5,059 nucleotides of DNA from JBCBST01 sp039819115. GTDB lineage: Bacteria; Bacteroidota; Rhodothermia; Balneolales; Balneolaceae. How positions within the stretch are numbered: the stretch's first letter is position 1; each line of letters opens with the position of its first letter. Where the stretch lies: NCBI GenBank assembly GCA_039819115.1, contig JBCBST010000184.1:1-5059 (forward strand). Direction: 5' to 3'. The notes under the pieces were generated by a model, which was not told where the DNA came from, made no database searches, and worked only from the letters and a program-made list of their open reading frames with translations. The position numbers and the translations under genes were made by a program. Of this stretch, positions 1-5,059 are shown piece after piece.

Positions 1-33
1 CAATCTGAGATTATAACAGGCTTTTGGTAAGCG

Positions 34-107
34 TACACCCGACAAGATTCGAACTTGTAACCGCCTGATTCGTAGTCAGGTACTCTATCCAGTTGAGCTA
101 CGGGTGC
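34..107 (-). tRNA. tRNA-Arg, anticodon ACG
   Basis: On the minus strand this folds into a full cloverleaf. The acceptor stem GCACCCG pairs with CGGGTGT (the terminal pair is G-U), followed by discriminator A. The D arm is GCTC/GAGT with a GG in the loop. The anticodon stem CCTGA/TCAGG encloses the loop CTACGAA, which gives anticodon ACG (plus-strand positions 71-73). The T arm is ACAAG/CTTGT with loop TTCGAAT. The 3' CCA is not encoded. ACG tRNA-Arg reads CGU, and after A34-to-inosine editing by TadA also CGC and CGA; that modification is family knowledge. The gene points away from hipBA, so its 5' end faces the cassette. This is the opposite of the usual arrangement, in which an island integrates at a tRNA 3' end. 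Confidence 0.97.
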
Positions 108-125
108 ATGATTCTGAAAGAGCAT

Positions 126-156
126 TAAAGATACAGAGTCTCAAAGTTGTGAACAA
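126..156 (-). promoter_or_regulatory. putative promoter of tRNA-Arg
   Basis: On the minus strand a TTG (positions 154-156) is followed after 20 bases by TATCTTTA (126-133). This matches 7 of 8 positions of the Bacteroidota -7 element TAnnTTTG at close to its usual spacing from the -33 TTG. Transcription would begin near 119-121, about a dozen bases before the mature tRNA 5' end. A 5-bp hairpin CCATC/GATGG (157-161/168-172) lies just upstream and has no clear role. The call rests on motif match and position only. Confidence 0.5.
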
Positions 157-184
157 CCATCATTTTCGATGGATCGCACATAAG

Positions 185-308
185 TTCTTTTCTTCAAAAG
201 AAAAACAGGTATTGCTTTACACATACATTCTACAGCGCTTCACGTGGTTTATGTGTACTTCAGTAATCCCGTGAAGCAGGTTCACACATACCGGACGTGG
301 TTTTATCC
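185..308 (+). repeat. structured repeat copy R1, left of hipBA
   Basis: This is the left copy of an imperfect direct repeat whose second copy lies before aspS. Positions 201-260 match 2340-2399 at 53 of 60 bases without gaps. The rest aligns less well with one 2-base gap, and both copies end in gttttatcc. Hairpins visible here are TTCTTTT/AAAAGAA (185-191/196-202), TACACATA/TATGTGTA (218-225/250-257) enclosing a short CTAC/GTGG stem (230-233/244-247), and GTGAA/TTCAC (271-275/281-285). All have counterparts in R2. An alternative stem GCTTCACG/CGTGAAGC (237-244/270-277) exists only here. It could be a dispersed intergenic repeat, a structured RNA, or a duplicated leader. I do not recognise it as a named family. 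Confidence 0.75.
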
Positions 309-321
309 TGGTCTTGTTTCT

Positions 322-483
322 ATGGCTTCATTTTATGAAGAGGAAGAAAGCCTGACAGTAGCCCCCAATCTGCCTGTTGAGTATGATGCCGTGTGGTTGG
401 TTCACCGCTTTTATTCCCAGGTGTTTATTGAGCTTTGTTTAACATGTAATATATTGCACAATAAATGGGTTAAAAGACTTTAA
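322..483 (+). other. small open frame or gene remnant, 53 codons, function unknown
   Basis: An ATG 13 bases after the end of R1 opens a 53-residue frame beginning MASFYEEEESLTVAPNLPVE. The frame can also be read upstream in phase from a GTG at 244 inside R1. The first ~40 codons are less AT-rich than the following DNA. The last part runs into the AT-rich control region and covers the first putative HipB operator, so the C-terminus is probably not native. No domain is recognisable and there is no ribosome binding site. A perfect hairpin CTTCAT-ttt-ATGAAG spans 326-340. It may be the cut 5' end of an older gene, a tiny real gene, or chance. The start lies at nearly the same distance from R1 as the aspS start does from R2 (13 against 16 bases), which is the main reason to record it. 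Confidence 0.2.
445..458 (+). promoter_or_regulatory. putative HipB operator O1
   Basis: TGTAATATATTGCA is a near-palindrome with 6 of 7 pairs. It is the first of three related 14-bp sites before hipB, and all end in ATTGCA. Its centre is 41 bases from O2. HipB-family antitoxins dimerise and bind multiple palindromic operators in their own promoter; that these particular sites are bound is inference. Confidence 0.4.
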
Positions 484-485
484 TA

Positions 486-499
486 TGCTATATATTGCA
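486..499 (+). promoter_or_regulatory. putative HipB operator O2
   Basis: TGCTATATATTGCA is the second member of the operator family. It is part of a 16-bp palindrome (485-500) with 7 of 8 pairs. It overlaps the TTG proposed as the -33 element of the hipBA promoter, so an occupied site would block polymerase. Confidence 0.45.
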
Positions 500-523
500 T
501 GTAGTGATTGTTATTAAAATTTG
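493..523 (+). promoter_or_regulatory. putative hipBA promoter
   Basis: TATTG (493-497) is followed by a 17-base spacer and TAAAATTTG (515-523). The latter resembles the Bacteroidota -7 element TAnnTTTG with one extra base. Transcription would start near 530, about 50 bases before the hipB ATG and inside the large palindrome O3. The whole stretch is very AT-rich, so a chance match is possible. Confidence 0.35.
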
Positions 524-553
524 ATTTAAAGTGTAATTAATTGCACTTTAAAT
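524..553 (+). promoter_or_regulatory. 30-bp palindromic operator O3 of hipBA
   Basis: This 30-bp palindrome pairs at 14 of 15 positions. Its arms are ATTTAAAGTG and CACTTTAAAT, and its single mismatch is a T opposite G. Its core, TGTAATTAATTGCA (532-545), is the third member of the operator family and carries the same asymmetric T/G mismatch as O1. It lies at the expected transcription start and 27 bases before hipB. This is the strongest candidate for the HipB or HipBA autoregulatory site. Confidence 0.65.
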
Positions 554-554
554 G

Positions 555-573
555 GTATTTATTAAATTAATAC
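555..573 (+). promoter_or_regulatory. second AT-rich palindrome before hipB
   Basis: A 19-bp sequence of the form GTATT-N9-AATAC, pairing at 8 of 9 positions around a central A, starts one base after O3 and ends seven bases before the hipB ATG. It does not share the ATTGCA half-site, so it may be a separate site, a structure in the mRNA leader, or a by-product of AT-richness. Confidence 0.3.
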
Positions 574-580
574 GTCAAAT

Positions 581-931
581 ATGGCAGGTAAAATAGATTT
601 TAAAGTGGCTTCACAGGAGCATATCATTAAAGAGTTAGGGCGCCGTATAGAACAAACCCGCTTGGTTCGCAATATGACCCAGCAGGAGTTAGCGAATGAA
701 GCAGGGATTTCTTTGCGCACTCTGCAACGGCTTGAAGACGGAGAAAATACTTCCTTGGATACCCTGGTGCGTATAATGATGGGGTTGGGTATACAGGAAA
801 ATTTAAGCCTCTTGTTTCCTGATCCACACATTCGGCCGGTGGATATGGTGCGTTCCACAAGGAAAGCAAAGCAACGGGCTCGCCCTAAAAAACAGCAAAC
901 AACTCCCAAAAAGTGGGAATGGGGTGAGTAA
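581..931 (+). CDS. hipB: HipB-like antitoxin, XRE-family DNA-binding protein
   Basis: This 116-residue protein should neutralise the HipA kinase encoded next to it and repress the operon. Residues ~18-70 form an HTH_3/XRE helix-turn-helix, with the signature MTQQELANEAGISLRTLQRL at about residues 32-51 (scaffold and recognition helices). A basic, lysine- and arginine-rich tail (~residues 86-110) follows, ending in KKWEWGE. A tryptophan-containing C-terminus is typical of HipB antitoxins and is thought to contact HipA or be a degradation-prone tail. ATG 581 is the first start in the frame after an upstream stop. No Shine-Dalgarno motif precedes it. The stop TAA shares one base with the hipA ATG (TAATG), giving translational coupling and the usual antitoxin-first order. 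Three operator-like sites and a palindrome upstream fit autoregulation. The family assignment is firm; the binding sites are inferred. Confidence 0.93.
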   Translation: MAGKIDFKVASQEHIIKELGRRIEQTRLVRNMTQQELANEAGISLRTLQRLEDGENTSLDTLVRIMMGLGIQENLSLLFPDPHIRPVDMVRSTRKAKQRARPKKQQTTPKKWEWGE

Positions 932-2232
932 TGGATACTCATGCAGAGGTTATGTTGTGGGGTAAAGCCATCGGGGCCATTAGCTGGATTGATAACCGAA
1001 ACATTGGAGTGTTTCAGTATACCTCTGAGTTTGCTCAAAGTAATATCCAGGTCTCTCCGATTCATATGCCGCTCAGGGATGCCCCCTATGAATTTCCACA
1101 ACTTGGGAAAGATGCATTTAAAGGAGTGCCTGGAATGCTGGCTGATTCTTTGCCAGACGATTTTGGAAATGCGGTCATAAATGCCTGGTTAGCCCGGCAA
1201 GGGCGGAGCCCGGAAAGTATGAATCCGGTCGAGCGATTATGTTATATCGGTAACCGCGGAATGGGAGCCCTGGAGTTCGAACCCTCAAAGCACGGGGACA
1301 AAGACCGCCAAAAAGAAGTAGATATAGAGCACTTAGTGGAACTGGCGGCCAAGGTACTGAATGAACGTCAGCAGCTTAGCGGGGTCCTGGAAGGGCAGGA
1401 TGATCAAGCGGTCATTGAAGATATTCTACGGGTAGGTACCTCAGCAGGAGGAGCAAGAGCAAAAGCCATTATTTCCTGGAATCCGGAAACCGGGCAATTC
1501 AAATCAGGGCAGATCCCGAAAGATGCTGGCTTTGAACACTGGCTCATTAAATTTGATGGGGTCAAAGGAAGTGGTGATTATGGAATTTCTGACCCTCAGG
1601 GGTATGGGAAACTCGAGTATACCTACTATCAGATGGCGGTAGAGGCTGGAATTACGATGTCGAAATGCCGATTGCATGAGGAGGGTGGACGAAGTCACTT
1701 CATGACCAGGCGCTTTGATCGAACCGACAAAGGAGAGAAAGTCCACATGCAGAGTCTGGCCGCGCTTGCCCATTTTAATTATAAAATGCCAAACAGTTAT
1801 AGTTATGAGCAGTGTTTTCAAATAATGCGGAAGCTGGAGCTGCCTATGCAGCAGCGGGAACAGCAATTCAAGCGTTCGGTATTTAATGTAATTGCTCGCA
1901 ATCAGGATGACCACGTTAAAAACATTGCCTTTTTAATGGATAAAGAAGGAAGGTGGAGTCTCGCGCCAGCTTACGATATAACCTTTGCCTGGAACCCTTC
2001 TGGTGTATGGACGAATAGTCACCAGATGAGTATTAATGGGAAAAGAGATCGGTTCAACCTTGAAGATCTTTTGAGTTTAGGAAAAAACGCCGGGATTAAA
2101 CCCCCAAAAGCAAAAAAGATGGTCAGAAATATCATTGATATAGTTGCCGGATGGGAGAAAAAAGCTCGAAACGCAGACATGCCAGATGAAATGATAAAAG
2201 CCACCAAACGGGGACATCGCTTAACGATTTGA
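931..2232 (+). CDS. hipA: HipA-like Ser/Thr protein kinase toxin
   Basis: This 433-residue protein is the usual length for HipA, the toxin of a type II module. The N-terminal HipA domain covers ~1-115, including the GMLADSLPDDFGN motif at 68-80. The kinase domain (HipA_C) covers ~165-410. Visible motifs are the glycine-rich loop GTSAGGARAKA (169-179), where Escherichia coli HipA autophosphorylates a serine; LIKFDG (205-210), whose K207 should correspond to the ATP-binding lysine; MTRRFDR (258-264); the catalytic loop NQDDHVKN (324-331), with D326 as likely catalytic base and N331 as metal ligand; and LAPAYDI (344-350), with D349 as the metal-binding aspartate. All key residues are present and the frame is intact, so the enzyme should be active. 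In E. coli HipA phosphorylates glutamyl-tRNA synthetase and halts translation. The substrate here is unknown. The start is fixed by the TAATG overlap with hipB. Confidence 0.96.
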   Translation: MDTHAEVMLWGKAIGAISWIDNRNIGVFQYTSEFAQSNIQVSPIHMPLRDAPYEFPQLGKDAFKGVPGMLADSLPDDFGNAVINAWLARQGRSPESMNPVERLCYIGNRGMGALEFEPSKHGDKDRQKEVDIEHLVELAAKVLNERQQLSGVLEGQDDQAVIEDILRVGTSAGGARAKAIISWNPETGQFKSGQIPKDAGFEHWLIKFDGVKGSGDYGISDPQGYGKLEYTYYQMAVEAGITMSKCRLHEEGGRSHFMTRRFDRTDKGEKVHMQSLAALAHFNYKMPNSYSYEQCFQIMRKLELPMQQREQQFKRSVFNVIARNQDDHVKNIAFLMDKEGRWSLAPAYDITFAWNPSGVWTNSHQMSINGKRDRFNLEDLLSLGKNAGIKPPKAKKMVRNIIDIVAGWEKKARNADMPDEMIKATKRGHRLTI

Positions 2233-2321
2233 ATGGGTGTGTTCAAAAAAGAGAACGCAAAAAGAATCAGATTCGAATAGTCTCTCAAAACATTGATTTC
2301 GGCTTCATGTTCCCGAATCGC
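2233..2321. other. spacer between hipA and R2
   Basis: No gene or convincing terminator is visible here. A weak stem GTGTTC/GAACGC (near 2237-2258) has no following T-run. A short match, agtctctcaaaa (2279-2290) against agtctcaaa (137-145), lies about 60 bases before the core of each repeat copy. The ancestral similarity between the R1 and R2 surroundings may therefore extend further left, but the rest of the alignment is poor. Confidence 0.3.
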
Positions 2322-2449
2322 GTTTTATCCCAAAAACAAAAAAACAGGGATCGCTTTACCCATACATTCCACAGCGTTTCTTGTGGTTTATGTGTACTTT
2401 CCTCTCCCTGTGAACCTGTTGTTCATAAACATCGAACGTAGTTTTATCC
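2322..2449 (+). repeat. structured repeat copy R2, aspS leader region
   Basis: This is the right copy of the imperfect repeat, in the same orientation as R1, ending 16 bases before the aspS ATG. It begins and ends with the 9-mer gttttatcc (2322-2330 and 2441-2449). Its hairpins match those of R1: GTTTT/AAAAC (2322-2326/2333-2337); TACCCATA/TATGTGTA (2357-2364/2389-2396, one mismatch) enclosing CCACAG/TTGTGG (2369-2374/2381-2386); and TGAAC/GTTCA (2411-2415/2421-2425). The inner stem has a C-G pair where R1 has U-G, and the third hairpin keeps pairing across a loop-length change. If aspS is transcribed from upstream of R2, this would be its 5' untranslated region and could regulate it. I found no confident aspS promoter in or before it. 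Confidence 0.72.
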
Positions 2450-2465
2450 AAGCTTTTACTTTCCA

Positions 2466-4247
2466 ATGACGCTTACTCGAACGCACTCCTGCGGTGCACT
2501 TAAGGCCGTTAACATCGGCGAAGAAATTATTTTAAACGGATGGGTGGGACCCCGTCGTGACTTAGGCGGTGTAATCTTCATCGATTTACGGGACCGGTAT
2601 GGTATTACCCAGGTCAAATTTTTGGAAACGAATCCCGAACTCCATCAAAAAGCCGAACAGCTTCGGGCAGAGTATGTGGTCGGCATCAAAGGAAAGGTGA
2701 TTCCCCGTGGGGAAGAAAATATTAACCCGAATCTGGCAACCGGAGAAATTGAGATAGAGGCTACTGAACTCGTGATCTACTCCCGGGCCGAAACGCCACC
2801 GTTCGAAATTAAGGACGGTATCCCTACCAACGAGGAAACCCGGTTGCGCTACCGGTACCTGGATTTACGTCGTCCCGAAATGCAGCAAAACCTGATGCTG
2901 CGTTCAAAGATGTACCAGTCCATTCGCGCCTTTTATCATGCCCGGGAATTTGCCGAGGTGGAAACGCCCGTATTGATGAAATCGACTCCGGAGGGCGCCC
3001 GTGATTACCTGGTACCCAGCAGGGTGAACCCGGGACGGTTCTTTGCCCTTCCCCAATCCCCCCAAACCTACAAACAGCTCCTGATGGTGTCCGGGTTTGA
3101 TCGCTATTTCCAGATTGTGAAGTGCTTCCGGGATGAGGATCTTCGTGCGGATCGACAGCCAGAGTTCACGCAGATTGATGTGGAAATGAGTTTTGTGAAC
3201 GAGGAAGAGGTATACACCACACATGAAGCCTTAATGGCGTCGATCTTTAAGGATGCGCTGGGAGTGGATGTTTCCGCTCCGTTTCCCCGGATGACGTATG
3301 ACCAGGCGATTACCACGTACGGCTCCGATAAGCCGGATACCCGTTTTGGTCTGGAGTTCAAAGAGTTCTCCGACATTGTTAAAGATGCTGAATTCAAGGT
3401 GTTCTCCGGTACCGTCGCAAACGGTGGGGGAGTAGTGGGTATCACGGTTCCCGGACAGGGAGAAATGGGACGTGGCGCCATTGACCGACTTACCGATCGG
3501 GTGAAGCAGGAGACCGGCGCAGGAGGTCTCATTTATATTAAAATGTTGGAGGACGGCCCGCTGTGCAGCGTGGGTAAATTCCTGACGGATGATATTGTGG
3601 CCCGAATGGTGGAACAGGCCGAAGCCAAAACCGGCGATTTAGTGCTTATCCTTGCCGGTCCGAAGCCATCGGTATATACCCAGCTGGGCCAGCTCCGACT
3701 GATGATGGGGCAGGATTTTGATCTGATCGATACCAACGCGTTTAACTTTTTATGGGTAACCGATTTCCCGCTGGTGGAATGGGATGAGGAAGCACGGCGA
3801 TACCATGCCATGCATCACCCGTTTACCTCTCCACGGGACGAAGATATCCCACTGATGAAAACCGACCCTGCCGCGGTGAAGGCCAGAGCCTATGACCTGG
3901 TGCTGAACGGAAATGAAATTGGTGGTGGGTCTATTCGTATCCATGATCGGGAGTTACAGCAATCCATGTTCGATTTACTGGGCATTAAAGAAGATGAAGC
4001 CGAGGAAAAATTCGGGTTTTTACTGGATGCCTTTAAATATGGAGCTCCTCCACACGGGGGTATTGCCCTGGGGGTAGATCGTATTGCCATGTTATTGACC
4101 GGAGCCGGTAGCCTGAGGGACGTAATCGCATTCCCGAAAAACCAGCGGGCACAAAGCATGATGGATAACGCTCCTGATGTAGTGGAAGACAAGCAACTGG
4201 ACGAACTTCACATTTCCATTAAACGACATATTAAGGAGCAGTTATAA
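2466..4247 (+). CDS. aspS: aspartyl-tRNA synthetase
   Basis: This enzyme charges tRNA-Asp with aspartate using ATP in the cytoplasm. At 593 residues it is the normal bacterial length. The domains in order are the anticodon-binding OB fold (~1-110); the class II catalytic core, with motif 1 around 145-170, QSPQ (197-200), motif 2 FRDEDLRADRQPEF (221-234, catalytic R222) and HHPF (450-453); the bacterial GAD insertion (~290-425) within the core; and motif 3 GIALGVDRI (532-540, catalytic R539) followed by RDVIAFPKN. The OB-fold loop reads RRDLGG with leucine at 33. This position is leucine in discriminating enzymes such as E. coli AspRS and histidine in several non-discriminating ones, so this enzyme is probably tRNA-Asp specific; that is an inference from one residue. 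ATG 2466 fits the conserved N-terminus (MTLTRTHSCG) but has no Shine-Dalgarno motif. The stop overlaps the next start. Confidence 0.99.
   Translation: MTLTRTHSCGALKAVNIGEEIILNGWVGPRRDLGGVIFIDLRDRYGITQVKFLETNPELHQKAEQLRAEYVVGIKGKVIPRGEENINPNLATGEIEIEATELVIYSRAETPPFEIKDGIPTNEETRLRYRYLDLRRPEMQQNLMLRSKMYQSIRAFYHAREFAEVETPVLMKSTPEGARDYLVPSRVNPGRFFALPQSPQTYKQLLMVSGFDRYFQIVKCFRDEDLRADRQPEFTQIDVEMSFVNEEEVYTTHEALMASIFKDALGVDVSAPFPRMTYDQAITTYGSDKPDTRFGLEFKEFSDIVKDAEFKVFSGTVANGGGVVGITVPGQGEMGRGAIDRLTDRVKQETGAGGLIYIKMLEDGPLCSVGKFLTDDIVARMVEQAEAKTGDLVLILAGPKPSVYTQLGQLRLMMGQDFDLIDTNAFNFLWVTDFPLVEWDEEARRYHAMHHPFTSPRDEDIPLMKTDPAAVKARAYDLVLNGNEIGGGSIRIHDRELQQSMFDLLGIKEDEAEEKFGFLLDAFKYGAPPHGGIALGVDRIAMLLTGAGSLRDVIAFPKNQRAQSMMDNAPDVVEDKQLDELHISIKRHIKEQL
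4233..4238 (+). promoter_or_regulatory. Shine-Dalgarno site inside the aspS 3' end
   Basis: AAGGAG lies in the last aspS codons, eight bases before ATG 4247 of the DUF429 gene. It is the only strong canonical ribosome binding site before a gene in this window and supports that start. Confidence 0.7.
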
Positions 4248-4954
4248 TGAGAACGGCAGGAATCGATGGCTGCAAGGCGGGCTGGTTGTTAGTTACCTTC
4301 GACGAAGGCGAAGAGCATTACGAGGTATTAACCAGTCCCGACCAGTTGGAAGAAGCACTCGATTCATTTGATCGTATCCTCATTGACATGCCCATCGGGC
4401 TGGAAGAAGAAACCTACCATCGGGAAGCCGATGTTCAGCTTCGAAAAGTATTGGGTAAAGAATATGCCAGCAGCGTGTTCACCCCACCCATTCGCCCGGC
4501 ACTGGATGCTCCAACTTATGTGGAAGCTAACGTGATCAGTTTTGACTACACCGAGAAAAAGCTCTCCTTGCAGGCATGGAACATCACGCCGAAAATTAAA
4601 ATGCTGGACGAATTGCTTCGCAAAGAAGCCCGGTACCGGGAACGTGTATTTGAAAGTCACCCGGAGCTGTTGTTTCAGCAGCTGAATGGAGGGATGATCT
4701 ACCAAAAAAAGAATCTGAAGAAGGGAATCAAGCATCGTCTGGAGCTGATCCGGGCTCAGGAAACGGTGGCAGAAGAGTTTTTTCGCATTATAAAGGAAGA
4801 ATTTCGCCGGAATGAAGTAGCTGAAGACGACATCGTGGATGCCTTTGCTTTAGCGCATTATGCAAAGCTGTCGGTTAAGGAGGGGATGTTGACCATTCCC
4901 AACGCTCCGGAAACCGATTCGGAAGGCCTCATTAAAGCGATTCATTACGTGTAA
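4247..4954 (+). CDS. DUF429 family protein, predicted RNase H-like fold nuclease
   Basis: This 235-residue protein matches the DUF429 family (PF04250), whose members are predicted to adopt an RNase H-like fold and perhaps act as nucleases; no role is established. Signature motifs are GIDGCKAGW (5-13, with D7 on the first strand), ILIDMPIGL (44-52, D47), SSVFTPPIRPAL (75-86), ESHPELLF (136-143, E136) and EDDIVDAFALA (193-203, with D195 or D198 as the last acidic position). The acidic residues expected for metal binding are all present and the length is normal. There is no signal peptide or membrane segment, so it should be cytoplasmic. The ATG shares one base with the aspS stop (TAATG) and has a good AAGGAG site, so it is translated as the second gene of an aspS operon. 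Whether the pairing reflects function, for example in RNA metabolism, is unknown. Confidence 0.92.
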   Translation: MRTAGIDGCKAGWLLVTFDEGEEHYEVLTSPDQLEEALDSFDRILIDMPIGLEEETYHREADVQLRKVLGKEYASSVFTPPIRPALDAPTYVEANVISFDYTEKKLSLQAWNITPKIKMLDELLRKEARYRERVFESHPELLFQQLNGGMIYQKKNLKKGIKHRLELIRAQETVAEEFFRIIKEEFRRNEVAEDDIVDAFALAHYAKLSVKEGMLTIPNAPETDSEGLIKAIHYV

Positions 4955-5059
4955 CTTTCTTTTTAGCCACACGTTGAGGGCAGCAGATTCTTCCTGTTAG
5001 TTTTTGCAATCATTTACATCCGTTTGTGATAACATTCTACATTAATAATCTATTCTATG
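4955..5059. other. intergenic tail of the window
   Basis: This stretch contains 105 AT-rich bases with no gene, no tRNA and no clear rho-independent terminator for the aspS operon. TTTG motifs at 5003-5006 and 5023-5026 do not form a properly spaced promoter. An ATG at the very end (5057-5059) could be the start of a further gene, but this cannot be judged here. Confidence 0.4.

Noticed and set aside
45..53. agattcgaa shared by tRNA-Arg (45-53) and the hipA-R2 spacer (2269-2277), as possible attachment sites
   Set aside because: It is only 9 bases and matches the universal T-loop consensus. The tRNA 3' end faces away from the cassette and there is no integrase gene, so integration at the tRNA is not supported.
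562..1101. Long minus-strand open frame (179 codons) antisense to hipB and the start of hipA
   Set aside because: It is cysteine-, arginine- and serine-rich with no recognisable domain, lies entirely opposite clear hipB/hipA coding DNA, and would start inside hipA. It is a shadow of the real frames.
2236..2258. Possible terminator after hipA
   Set aside because: The stem is short and includes a wobble, the loop is A-rich, and no T-run follows, so it does not meet a rho-independent terminator pattern.
2377..2400. Possible aspS promoter within R2 (TTG ... TACTTTCC)
   Set aside because: The TTG to TA spacing is about 12 bases, far from the usual 19-21, and the -7 match is only partial.
2229..2441. 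70-codon plus-strand open frame covering the hipA-aspS gap
   Set aside because: It crosses the R2 repeat, whose conservation with R1 is at the level of hairpins and bases. The best-preserved reading frame differs between the two copies, so a protein-coding explanation is not supported.
5033..5041. cattctaca shared by the window's right end and R1 (226-234), as a possible third repeat copy
   Set aside because: The match is a single AT-rich 9-mer with no flanking similarity and no hairpins, which is compatible with chance.

Overview
The window is an ordinary bacterial housekeeping neighbourhood with a toxin-antitoxin cassette inserted in it. The aspartyl-tRNA synthetase sequence, the lack of Shine-Dalgarno motifs before most starts, and AT-rich promoters resembling TTG-N19/20-TAnnTTTG point to the Bacteroidota/Rhodothermota/Balneolota side of bacteria. 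A Balneolaceae-like marine bacterium is my best guess, but this is inference from style and no marker gene proves it.

Layout, left to right. (1) A tRNA-Arg(ACG) gene on the minus strand (34-107), with a plausible promoter just upstream of it (126-156). (2) A first copy of a ~124-bp structured repeat, here called R1 (185-308), followed by a short open frame of unknown meaning (322-483). (3) An AT-rich control region (445-580) with three copies of a TGYNATWWATTGCA half-palindrome and two larger palindromes, upstream of (4) a hipB-like antitoxin (581-931) and a hipA-like Ser/Thr kinase toxin (931-2232), joined by a TAATG overlap. (5) A second repeat copy, R2 (2322-2449), ending 16 bases before (6) aspS (2466-4247), again joined by TAATG to (7) a DUF429 (predicted RNase H-fold) gene (4247-4954). 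The last 105 bases hold nothing I can name.

How the genes work together. hipBA is a self-contained autoregulated type II module: HipB should bind the operators and neutralise the HipA kinase. aspS and the DUF429 gene form a translationally coupled pair. The most interesting non-gene signal is the R1/R2 pair. The two direct copies flank hipBA, match at 53 of 60 positions in their core, and can fold into the same three hairpins with base changes that keep pairing. One copy sits where the aspS 5' untranslated region should be. R is therefore either a dispersed structured repeat or a duplicated aspS leader split by the arrival of hipBA.
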